From NCBI GenBank assembly GCA_030524105.1, contig JAUNHE010000006.1, positions 62,001-126,000 on the forward strand: 64,000 bases of DNA, read 5' to 3'. The position numbers and the translations under genes were made by a program. Position 1 is the stretch's first letter. Every line of letters starts with the position of its first letter. The stretch comes from Rothia sp. (in: high G+C Gram-positive bacteria). GTDB lineage: Bacteria > Actinomycetota > Actinomycetes > Actinomycetales > Micrococcaceae. Under the pieces are notes generated by a model. That model did no database searches and was not told the DNA's origin. It worked only from the letters and a program-made list of their open reading frames with translations. Of this stretch, positions 8,032-15,654 are shown piece after piece.

Positions 8032-9393
8032 CTACCTCTTCTTGATTCGCAGATCTATAGAGTAACCAACTGAGTGTATTTTTCTAAGATAAACAATAGA
8101 TAATATTATAGAAGCCAATGCAGAAGTTAATATTGCTATAAAAGCAGAATTAAAAATAATAACTCCTATAGCAGCTAATGGGATAGTTAGCGTATAAGTC
8201 ACTACCGTGGAAGGCAGAGATAGCCAGGCAGCACGTCGTTCAACTACAAGGATCTCACTACAGAAATTTTCTATAATATAAGCAGGTACTCCTATTAAAT
8301 AAGCTCCGTAAAGTAAAAAAACAACTTTATTATCAACATTATTTCCTCCTAGTACAAGGGTAAAAAATGGAATCAAGATAAACGTTATGAGTGCTACTGC
8401 TATACTAGGCCAAAATATAATTCGAAATGATTTTTTAGCAACCTTATGAGCTTCTTGCTGATTTTTACCTCTGGCGTACCCAATAAATATACCAGCCGAA
8501 CTTAATAAAGATTGTGGAACCCTGCAATAAATTGTCCAAATTTTAACTGCTACTGCGGACGCAGCGATTACAGAAATATCCAACCTTGAAATAAGAATAA
8601 AAGGAACAACAGAGGCAGCATAGTCATTCATTTGACGAAGTCCTACCCCTAGGCCCTGTGCATACATAGGTTTAGCAACAGAAATAAACGATGGCCGAAT
8701 CTGGCTTTTGATAGTGTCATTTCTTGGCTGCATTGACATCGCAAGTATTATACCTCCGATAATACAATTTATTAACTGGACAACTATGGTTGCTAGTGAA
8801 ATCGCTACTACTGGATTGTCGAATTTGGGTATATTTATTACATAAAGAAAAATAGCATTGAAACCTGCGTTGAGGAAAAATCCTATAAATATTATAGATA
8901 CTGATATATTTTTTTTACCAATTATTCTTAGAGCCACCGATATCGCGGCAAGAATTATGGTGAAAGGTAACCCAAGCATGCGCACGGAAATATAATCAGA
9001 TGCGATGTTTGCAACGCCAGGGTTTGACTCAAAAATAACCAAAAATAACGGAGTGTACCTAGAAAGAATGCACCCAAAAATACCTGAAAGGATTGAAAAA
9101 ATGCATAGAGCACTAAACAAAACGGTAAAATGATTTCTGGTACTTGAACTACCTTCAGCTCGAGATAATCTTGTGGCGTAGGCATCTACTATACCTGCAA
9201 AAAATGCTATATATAATGCAGTTATTAAATCTCCCAATCCTACTGCGGCTATTTGCAATGAACCGAAAGAAGAAATAAAAGCTAAATCAACTGCTCCATA
9301 TCCCACGCTTATGACCTCAATTGTAAACATCGTAGATGCAAATGTTATGAAGTTATAGGGGGTGTAGCGTGTGTGATCTTTATTTATTTTCAT
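8032..9393 (-). CDS. MATE-family efflux transporter, AT-rich
   Basis: This 453-residue protein has about 12 transmembrane segments in two halves, with features of multidrug and toxin extrusion proteins such as the DAYATRLSRAEG loop after helix 2. MATE exporters use H+ or Na+ gradients to expel cationic drugs or natural products. The gene is much more AT-rich than its neighbours (about one third GC in sampled lines), which marks it as recently acquired. It runs in the same direction as the small ORFs and the ABC operon, so it may belong to the same transferred locus, possibly exporting a peptide or other metabolite. Substrate unknown. Confidence 0.75.
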   Translation of the reverse strand: MKINKDHTRYTPYNFITFASTMFTIEVISVGYGAVDLAFISSFGSLQIAAVGLGDLITALYIAFFAGIVDAYATRLSRAEGSSSTRNHFTVLFSALCIFSILSGIFGCILSRYTPLFLVIFESNPGVANIASDYISVRMLGLPFTIILAAISVALRIIGKKNISVSIIFIGFFLNAGFNAIFLYVINIPKFDNPVVAISLATIVVQLINCIIGGIILAMSMQPRNDTIKSQIRPSFISVAKPMYAQGLGVGLRQMNDYAASVVPFILISRLDISVIAASAVAVKIWTIYCRVPQSLLSSAGIFIGYARGKNQQEAHKVAKKSFRIIFWPSIAVALITFILIPFFTLVLGGNNVDNKVVFLLYGAYLIGVPAYIIENFCSEILVVERRAAWLSLPSTVVTYTLTIPLAAIGVIIFNSAFIAILTSALASIILSIVYLRKIHSVGYSIDLRIKKR

Positions 9394-9525
9394 ATTATAT
9401 ATTTTCTGTAGAAATGGGCTCCGTGCCCAGCACCAGCCTACAACCGCTGCTCACAGCCACGCAATTCACCTGCCAAGAAGTAGCCTCCTACATTGGAAAA
9501 TGCACCAAAAATTTTCCTCTGACAG

Positions 9526-9692
9526 CGATGGTTCAATCATCTTCTGATCCTTGGACAGCTACAGGATAGATGACTTTTTCAAAAAGAGATTCGGGATAAC
9601 AGCTAAAACGGTCAAGCCGAGCCAGCAAGCTGTAGCAAACCCTTCCCCTAACGTAGAACCTAGGGCCCCAAATAAAATAGCGGACAAGGGCA
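9526..9692. repeat. Direct repeat copy 1 (167 bp)
   Basis: This segment matches 11057-11223 at a constant offset of 1531 bp, with four mismatches and no gaps. Read on the minus strand from about 9692 to 9574 it encodes the last 40 or so residues of the MFS transporter whose fuller copy ends at 11090 (ending LFLKKSSIL). Homology stops abruptly at 9692, right before a YcaO-like remnant. Confidence 0.95.
9574..9692 (-). pseudogene. C-terminal fragment of an MFS transporter
   Basis: The minus strand encodes only the last transmembrane helix and tail of an MFS protein, nearly identical to the C-terminus of the decayed gene at 11090-12090 (ATACWLGLTVLAVIPNLF, then LKKSSIL). It has no start and no upstream transporter sequence. 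It was left by duplication or recombination of the 167-bp repeat. Confidence 0.75.
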
Positions 9693-9706
9693 CGCTCACC
9701 CCTCAA

Positions 9707-9960
9707 CTACAGCTTATCCTGCCCGCTCAAAGTCAGCTCGCTGACACCTGGGACAATATAACGAACCACGTAGCCAGGATTGGTCAAGTAAACCCGTTTG
9801 AATACATCACCACCGAGGCCTCCCAGGATCGACTGCATGTATTGAACGGCTTCGTCATTGTTTTTTAGGTTTACAGGCTACGTTGAAGAGGGATCAACTT
9901 CGCACTCACGGAAATACTCCGGAGAATAAAAAAGACTTACTAACAACCGGAACGAAAAAT
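9707..9960 (-). pseudogene. C-terminal remnant resembling a YcaO-domain peptide-modifying enzyme
   Basis: Read on the minus strand, the frame ends at TAG 9707-9709. Its last 56 residues include LTNPGYVVRYIVPGVSEL, which resembles the conserved VVRVIVPGL end of YcaO cyclodehydratases. The same frame continues upstream past an in-frame TAG at about 9884 into VSLFYSPEYFRECEVDPSS, where YcaO proteins carry a helical segment before the C-terminus. No start, no ATP-binding residues and no complete domain are present, so it is a dead fragment. YcaO enzymes make azoline rings or thioamides in RiPPs. The assignment rests on a short motif recognised by eye. Confidence 0.35.
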
Positions 9961-9983
9961 CTACCGCAGTCACATCTTTACCC

Positions 9984-10790
9984 CTAGGGTTTTTGTTTCC
10001 AGCACTCAATAACTTGCGATTCATTCGCCAGCCAACTACCTAACTGAGGATCAATAGCAGCCACTAACCGCACCGTCGCTCTATGAATCTCAGTCACTTC
10101 CATATTCAACAGGCTCTCATGATGAGCTACACGGTTACGTGCCACGTGCATCTGCGTTAGCCGGTACGAAATCACATAAGGGCTCGACTCATAGGGGAAA
10201 GCCAAAGACAAAGCCTGATTCCATAAATCTAATTGTGAATTTTTAGTACGTACTTGGTCGCTGTTGAGCCGCTTACTAGTTTTCAAACGTCCATCTGGCA
10301 GCAGATGCTTCCAGGTACCTAAAGTGATATGAGCGAGAACATCGTCATGTGTAACCGTAGAGCCATGCCTGGGGTGGGATAGAACTCTAGCGTTGAGGTC
10401 CTGTCGTGCTCTGAAGAAGGCAGTATCGTATTCGGAAATCAACCTATTACCACGTTTTGAGAAAATGAGATTAGCGAGTTTCTGGGACGGGTGCTTAAGC
10501 CATTCTTCAGATCCCCCACTAGAACGGCGGCGAGGGTCCTTGGGGTGTAATGGGGCACCTGCTCGGTTATGGGTAGACCCGGGGTACCGTGGCTGGTGAA
10601 GGTTCCAGACACGTAGTTGCTGATCGATGGCTTCTCGGATAAAAATTTCTGCGTGGCCGATAGCCTTGTTCATCTCTTGGGACAGTTGGCTGTTCCAGAG
10701 GTAGAGCTCTCGCTGTTGTGCAGCAGTGGGGCGAGCAATCTTATAGGGCGCGAAACGTTCGGCTGCGATGTAGTTTTCAAAGCTGAACAT
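9984..10790 (-). CDS. Abi-like HEPN-domain protein (putative abortive-infection RNase)
   Basis: The frame is open from 10883, but the ATG at 10790 (MFSFENYIAAERF) has a GAGGGAG box 11 bases upstream and is preferred, giving 268 residues. Near the C-terminus (about 218-224) is RNRVAHH, matching the R-N-x3-H(H) motif of Abi_2/HEPN ribonucleases. HEPN proteins of this class act in abortive phage infection or as toxins. No antitoxin partner is adjacent. The gene sits alone between two 167-bp direct repeats, flanked by pseudogene fragments, which is typical of a mobile defence gene. Enzymatic activity and defence role are inference from the motif. Confidence 0.65.
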   Translation of the reverse strand: MFSFENYIAAERFAPYKIARPTAAQQRELYLWNSQLSQEMNKAIGHAEIFIREAIDQQLRVWNLHQPRYPGSTHNRAGAPLHPKDPRRRSSGGSEEWLKHPSQKLANLIFSKRGNRLISEYDTAFFRARQDLNARVLSHPRHGSTVTHDDVLAHITLGTWKHLLPDGRLKTSKRLNSDQVRTKNSQLDLWNQALSLAFPYESSPYVISYRLTQMHVARNRVAHHESLLNMEVTEIHRATVRLVAAIDPQLGSWLANESQVIECWKQKP

Positions 10791-10931
10791 GACTGGAGGT
10801 ACTCCCTCTCTGTGTGCGCTGAGAGTAACGTTACAGGAATCTAGTTTAGATTCTGGTAGGCTAAGAGACAGAAACCGAGCCACCAGCTTCCGTGCTGGTA
10901 TCTAAGAGACTCTGGTGTATTTATTGAGAAT

Positions 10932-10971
10932 GCTCCCTTGCACGCTTCTATGCGTGTGAGGGCTTTCTTTT
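10932..10971 (+). terminator. Hairpin with T-rich tail, plus direction
   Basis: A GC-rich imperfect stem (GCTCCCTTGCACGC pairing with GCGTGTGAGGGC) is followed by TTTCTTTT on the plus strand. There is no plus-strand gene upstream, so it may be a relic of DNA lost from this site. Confidence 0.55.
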
Positions 10972-11056
10972 ATCTTGATTTATGTTAAATAACGAAAGCC
11001 CACCCCGCAGGCACCTGTTCCCCTGAAAACGCCTTACCATGGCTGAGGTAGCTGAA

Positions 11057-11223
11057 CGATGGCTCAATCATCTTCTGATCCTTGGACAGCTACAGGATAG
11101 ATGACTTTTTCAAAAAGAGATTCGGGATAACAGCTAAAACGGTCAAACCGAGCCAGCAAGCTGTAGCAAACCCTGCCCCTAACATAGAACCTAGGGCCCC
11201 AAATAAAATAGCGGACAAGGGCA
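11057..11223. repeat. Direct repeat copy 2 (167 bp)
   Basis: This is the partner of 9526-9692 (four mismatches). It covers the 3' end of the MFS pseudogene and about 30 bp beyond its stop. The two copies bracket the HEPN/Abi-like gene and the YcaO-like remnant. Confidence 0.95.
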
Positions 11224-12090
11224 TTACTCCCAGCAGCATCGTACGAGAAGCCCCGAGTACCGTACCTAAGATTTCAGAATTTACCACCTTGGGAGCTATA
11301 TCGGACCCAGAAACCATTACTATGGCAGCACTGGCGCCATTGAGCATATATTGAACACAGATCCATACAAATGGTAAAGAATCAATAATTCCTGTAATCA
11401 GCAAGAAGATAAGTAAAGCCCCAACAACCAGTAAATTTGCAACAATCACGCGAGTAGCTCGAAGACCAAGTCTGCCAGTAAGTTTAGATGCACAGAGGGC
11501 ACCCAAAATCCCTGCGCCGGATCCAAGCACAGCCGCAAAAGCATAAGTCGAGGGCGGAATCGAAAAATGTGAGAGAGCAATGACAGGTACTAGCGTATTA
11601 GCCGCCATTGTCCCCGCATTTATCAGAGTGTTTGATACCGTGACAAAAGCAAGATCCCTGTGTGAGAACAATATTTTAGAACCATGGATGAGGTGATGGA
11701 ACGGGGACTTTCTCTCTTTCGGCACAACTTCTTCCACCTGTACAGAAATACCGTACCGGGTGAGGAATGAAGAAAAATATAAGAATGAAGAAAAAACCCA
11801 GGAAAAAGGGGCAATGACAAAACTCAAGACGACTGAAAGCGCGAGGGTTTTCCAAATCTATCCGCAAATACGCCAATGGGTAGCGAAAGGCCTAGAAATG
11901 CAAATAATCCCAGAGAATTAACGACTCCAACGGTCCCTGTCCCAGCACCCAAAAAGCTTACTGCAATAATAGGCAAAAGTGAACGCGAGAAGCTGTCCCC
12001 TGTGCTTTCCAGCAAAGTAGCGAGACTGAGCCATTTTAAGGACTTTTGGGAAGTATTAGCATGCACATCGCGTAAGGCCATACCTGACAT
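11090..12090 (-). pseudogene. MFS transporter disrupted by an internal deletion and frameshift
   Basis: The 5' part (12090 to about 11840) encodes helices 1-2 and the motif-A loop (GVFADRFGK), then hits a stop. The 3' part, in another frame (to 11090), resumes at about helix 6 and the central loop (VVPKERKSPFHH) and runs through to the C-terminus. Together they give about 333 residues, whereas such MFS exporters have about 400-420; roughly 80-90 residues (helices 3-5) are missing at the junction near 11840. The transporter cannot be functional as one chain. Its last 40 codons are duplicated at 9574-9692. Confidence 0.75.
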
Positions 12091-12100
12091 ATTACGCGAG

Positions 12101-12123
12101 AGTTCTTCCTAGTAGGAAGAACT
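12101..12123. promoter_or_regulatory. Perfect palindrome upstream of the MFS pseudogene
   Basis: Two perfect 11-bp arms (AGTTCTTCCTA / TAGGAAGAACT) are separated by one base. It overlaps the stop of the gene at 12122-12646 and lies 11 bp ahead of the MFS start. No T-tract follows on either strand, so a regulator operator is more likely than a terminator. The cognate regulator is not in view. Confidence 0.45.
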
Positions 12124-12646
12124 AATCGGTTGCACTCGGTGGTGGTACAGGGGGCGCTGCTTTTGACTGCTGGCAAGAAGAATTTGATTCCCTCCTGGAA
12201 TTTATCTGATCCATCCAGGTTATATCACTATTTTCATTTATTCCCAGTTGAAGAGTAAAGTGATCGTTCGTCTTAATTTCAAGACATCTTTTATTCTGCC
12301 CAGCATCAAGAAAAAGAGTATTCCCGCTCCCCCTTTTTCCTCGATTGCCCCATTCTCTACCGAGCGGTTCAACATTCACTAGGCCAATAGAGACAATGGA
12401 ATCTTTGGATAGTCTAATTTTGGGGAAAGGAAAAAGACGAGAATCAATGTACTCGTCACTAACTTTGACATACACACCCGCCTTCCAGTAGAGAGCAAAT
12501 AAAAAAATAGATAGAATTATAAATAAATTTGCCAGTAAAGATGGTTCATTGCCCTGCGCTAAATGGATAGCATAGAATACCGAGACAAAATAGGAGCAGA
12601 AGCCGCCTCTCACCTGGGCGCTTGTGCCAAAACCACCCCAGGACAC
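12122..12646 (-). CDS. Membrane protein with a PH-like C-terminal region
   Basis: The 174-residue frame has two hydrophobic segments (about 17-30 and 37-55), then a soluble region resembling bacterial PH-like domains (DEYIDSRLFPFPKIRLSKDS, a GREWGNRGKRGSG loop, TLFLDAG) and a proline-rich tail (APPVPPP). The N-terminus before the first helix reads like out-of-frame sequence (MSWGGFGTSAQVRGG), so the 5' end is probably truncated or misread and the true start is uncertain. Function is unknown; comparable proteins occur widely in actinomycetes. It is upstream of, and convergent in transcription with, no partner that explains it. Confidence 0.5.
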   Translation of the reverse strand: MSWGGFGTSAQVRGGFCSYFVSVFYAIHLAQGNEPSLLANLFIILSIFLFALYWKAGVYVKVSDEYIDSRLFPFPKIRLSKDSIVSIGLVNVEPLGREWGNRGKRGSGNTLFLDAGQNKRCLEIKTNDHFTLQLGINENSDITWMDQINSRRESNSSCQQSKAAPPVPPPSATD

Positions 12647-12739
12647 CTGCTGAAGTCAGCACACACCGTTTGCTAGCCCTTATCAGAGCGGTCACCCCGC
12701 GTCATCTAAGCCAAATGTGGCCCACACCGAAACATAAGT

Positions 12740-12757
12740 TTATGACCTAGGCCATAA
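12740..12757. promoter_or_regulatory. Palindrome abutting the FGGY kinase start
   Basis: An 18-bp interrupted palindrome of form TTATGrCCTAGGyCATAA ends on the first base of the annotated start codon. A repressor bound here would block transcription or initiation of the kinase gene. If the true start is the second ATG (12766), the site lies wholly in the leader. Confidence 0.4.
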
Positions 12758-14244
12758 TGGTAGCTATGAGAGAAGCATTTTTTGGTTTTGACCTAGGAAC
12801 CTCAAGCAGCAAGGCAATTCTGGTAGACACCTCCGGAAACATCATAGCCACAGCCAGCACCCAGCACAGCGTCAGCCGAGGCCCGGGCGGCCTAGTAGAG
12901 ATGGACATGAACATCTGGTGGCAAGAATTTAAAACCCTCTACAGTGCCCTGCTCACACAACACCCGGTTGATATTGCCGGCATCGGTGTTTCCGGCATGG
13001 GCCCCTGCCTAGGGGTTAGCACCCTGGCAGGAGAACCCTTAGCCCCAGCAGCCCTCTACGGGATTGACAGACGTGCCCTCCAAGAAATTGACCAGCTCAC
13101 CGAACGCTACGGACAGCAGCACCTGCTCGAAACCTACGACTCAGTTCTTACCTCCCAAGCGGGTGGCCCCAAACTGGCCTGGTTCCGCAAGCGCTACCAG
13201 CAAGAATTTAAAAAAGGCGTCCGCTTCTTTATGCCCCATAGCTGGATCCTCTGGCACTTAAGCGGCCAATACGTACTGGACAAACACTCTGCCTCCCAGC
13301 TAACCCCCCTCTACAACCCAGAAAGCACCAACTGGGACCAACAAATGCTCACAGACATAGGGGGCAGCCAACTACTAGCCCCCACCCTAGGCTGGTCCCA
13401 ACAAATCTTTGGACAAACCCGGCCCTGCCCAGACCTGCCAGAACTCAAAGCAGGCATCCCCCTCATCTTTGGCACTATTGACGCCTGGGCAGAACAAGAA
13501 TCCGTAGGAGCTATCGCAGAGGGCCAACTCTTTCTCATGTACGGCACTACCCTATTCCTGGTAGCCAACACCAGCAAGAGGCTGCGCCACCCCTCCATGT
13601 GGGGCACCACCGGCACCCGCCAAGGCAGTCGAAACCTGGCCGGGGGCCTGGCAACCTCCGGCGCCCTAACAGACTGGTTCCGCAGCATCAGCGGGGTAGA
13701 AGACTTTGAACAACTGGTCAAGCAGGCCCAAGAAGTTGCCCCCGGCTCCCAAGGACTGCTGGCACTGCCCTACTTTGCCGGCGAGCGCACCCCCATCCAA
13801 GACCCCAAAGCCCGCGGAATCCTGGCTGGGCTCACCCTAGATCACGGCCAAGGCCACATTTACCGGGCCCTGCTCGAATCCACAGCCTTTGCGGTGCGGC
13901 ACAATATCGAAACCATGGAAGAAGCCGGGGCTAGGATCGAAGGCATCACCTGCGCCGGTGGCGGTACCAAATCCAAGCTCTGGCCACAAATAATTTCGGA
14001 TGTGACAGGCCGAGAACAAACAGTTCGCCGGCACAGCATCGGTGCCTGCCTGGGGGACGCCTTTATGGTGGCGCAGACGCTGGGGAGGGTAAAAACCTTA
14101 GACGATTGGAACCCGGTTGACCATCAGGTGCAGCCGCGGCAGCTGCCTATCTACGACCAGCTCTACGCTAACTTTAGGGAACTGTATGAGGCAACCGCCG
14201 GGATTCAGCACCGGCTCACCGACCTGGCTAACGGTGCCGGCTAG
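12757..14244 (+). CDS. FGGY-family carbohydrate kinase
   Basis: This 495-residue kinase has the FGGY N-terminal phosphate motif (FGFDLGTSSSKA, about 10-21), a mid-protein GTTLFLVA segment and the C-terminal GGGTKSKLW motif (about 401-409). The domains and length match xylulokinase/gluconokinase-type enzymes, which phosphorylate sugars or polyols with ATP. The closest neighbours are polyol genes on the other strand, so a pentulose, tetrulose or polyol substrate is plausible but not assignable. ATGs at 12757 and 12766 both lack a strong ribosome site. Its stop codon overlaps that of the convergent xylB gene. Confidence 0.85.
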   Translation: MVAMREAFFGFDLGTSSSKAILVDTSGNIIATASTQHSVSRGPGGLVEMDMNIWWQEFKTLYSALLTQHPVDIAGIGVSGMGPCLGVSTLAGEPLAPAALYGIDRRALQEIDQLTERYGQQHLLETYDSVLTSQAGGPKLAWFRKRYQQEFKKGVRFFMPHSWILWHLSGQYVLDKHSASQLTPLYNPESTNWDQQMLTDIGGSQLLAPTLGWSQQIFGQTRPCPDLPELKAGIPLIFGTIDAWAEQESVGAIAEGQLFLMYGTTLFLVANTSKRLRHPSMWGTTGTRQGSRNLAGGLATSGALTDWFRSISGVEDFEQLVKQAQEVAPGSQGLLALPYFAGERTPIQDPKARGILAGLTLDHGQGHIYRALLESTAFAVRHNIETMEEAGARIEGITCAGGGTKSKLWPQIISDVTGREQTVRRHSIGACLGDAFMVAQTLGRVKTLDDWNPVDHQVQPRQLPIYDQLYANFRELYEATAGIQHRLTDLANGAG

Positions 14245-15638
14245 GCCTCACCCACCTGCGGATAGAGTTGGTTTCGGTAGGTCAGGTACTGCCGGTAGAT
14301 GTGCGCCTGCTCAACAGCGGCAATCTGGCGCATGGGGGCTTGTGGCCACTGGGGAGGCTGCCGGTCACCGCTTAAAGCCCAGGCAGCCTGCCGGGCAGCA
14401 CCCAGGGCAACAAATTCAGCTGGCTGTGGCACAAAGATATCTATTCCCAGCACCTGGGCCAGCACCTGCCGTAGGGCCAGTGACTTAGCCCCACCCCCAA
14501 TCAGGATAATGCGTCGGGGCTGGCAGGCCCCCTGAGCTGCTAGGAGTTTCTCTAGGCCTTCCCGCACGGAACAGGCTAGCCCCTCAAGCATGGCCCGGGC
14601 AAGGTCTGCCCGGCTGGTCTGGGCAGAGACCAGGCCTAGGTGGGCCTTGGCCTTGGGCAGGTTAGGGGTTCGCTCGCCGTTGAGGTAAGGCAGAAAGACG
14701 GCGCCGCCGGCCCCTGGGGAAGAGGCCAGCACCAGCTCCGTGAGCTGGTCGTGGTTAACCCCCAGGCTCTGACAGGCAAAATCCATGACCGGAGCACCGT
14801 TCAGGGTGCAGGCTAGGGGTAGGTAGTGGCCGGTGGCGTCAGCAAAACCAGAAATGTTGTGCTGGGCATCGGCAACAGGGTGCTGGGAGCGCATCATCAC
14901 TACGGCGCTGGTACCTATAGAGATCACTGCGTCTTCTTGCTCAAGCTGTAAGCCCAGGGCTGCTGCCATATTGTCCCCGGTGCCGGCAGCCAGAAGAGCA
15001 CCCTGGGCTGTTTTGCCCACCACCTGTGCCGGTTGAGCCAGCTGGGGTAGTTCTACTGGCTGCCCTATGGCCCAGGCTGCAATGTCGGGTTCCCAGCTGC
15101 GGCTGCTGGGGTTGTAGTAGGCGGTTCCGGAGGCTTCACCGTGGTCTGTGAAGAGACCGGCTTGGGTGTTGAGCAGCATGGTCAGGTAGTCGTGTGGTAG
15201 GGCAACTGCGGCTACTTTTTGCGCTATGTGCGGCTCATTTTCTTGTACCCAGCGTAGTTTGGTTGCCGTGTAGGAGGCCAGGGGGACGCTGCCGATCCGC
15301 TGGGCTGCGGCCCGAGGTCCGCCCAGGTAGGCGGTTAGTTTTTGGGCTTGGGGGGCTGATCGGGTGTCGTTCCAGAGCAGGGCGTCTCGTAGCACCTGCT
15401 TTTTCTGGTCTAGCAGGATCATCCCGTGCTGCTGTCCTGCTATAGAGACGGCTGCTGCCCGGGGCAAAAGATCCGCGCTGACCTGATGCAGGGCCTGAAC
15501 CCAGGCTTCGGGGTTAACTTCGGTGCCGCTGGGGTGGGCTGCGCGGCGCTGGTCAACAACCTGTCCGCTCTTAGCGTCCACCAGGAGTGCTTTGACCGAT
15601 TGGGTGGAGGAGTCGATCCCTAAGACGTAGTCTGCCAT
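14241..15638 (-). CDS. xylB: Xylulokinase
   Basis: ATG at 15638 (MADYVLGIDSSTQ) is preferred over a GTG at 15647 because GGTGAA lies just upstream; the product has 465 residues. It has the FGGY kinase fold: an N-terminal GIDSSTQSVKALLVD motif, an internal QQHGMI segment typical of xylulokinases, SIGTSAVV, and a C-terminal GGGAKS. It phosphorylates D-xylulose to xylulose 5-phosphate. It is the last gene of the eltD operon, 16 bp after the mannitol-dehydrogenase-family gene, whose product could supply D-xylulose from D-arabitol. The TAG stop shares the CTAG sequence with the convergent kinase gene. Confidence 0.9.
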   Translation of the reverse strand: MADYVLGIDSSTQSVKALLVDAKSGQVVDQRRAAHPSGTEVNPEAWVQALHQVSADLLPRAAAVSIAGQQHGMILLDQKKQVLRDALLWNDTRSAPQAQKLTAYLGGPRAAAQRIGSVPLASYTATKLRWVQENEPHIAQKVAAVALPHDYLTMLLNTQAGLFTDHGEASGTAYYNPSSRSWEPDIAAWAIGQPVELPQLAQPAQVVGKTAQGALLAAGTGDNMAAALGLQLEQEDAVISIGTSAVVMMRSQHPVADAQHNISGFADATGHYLPLACTLNGAPVMDFACQSLGVNHDQLTELVLASSPGAGGAVFLPYLNGERTPNLPKAKAHLGLVSAQTSRADLARAMLEGLACSVREGLEKLLAAQGACQPRRIILIGGGAKSLALRQVLAQVLGIDIFVPQPAEFVALGAARQAAWALSGDRQPPQWPQAPMRQIAAVEQAHIYRQYLTYRNQLYPQVGEA

Positions 15639-15654
15639 TGCTTTCACCGGATTC

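Noticed and set aside
9414-9569. Plus-strand ORF with many Ser, Thr and two Cys, like a lantibiotic precursor
   Set aside because: It overlaps the direct repeat and antisense MFS fragment, has no clear ribosome site, no leader-cleavage motif and no intact lanthionine enzyme nearby.
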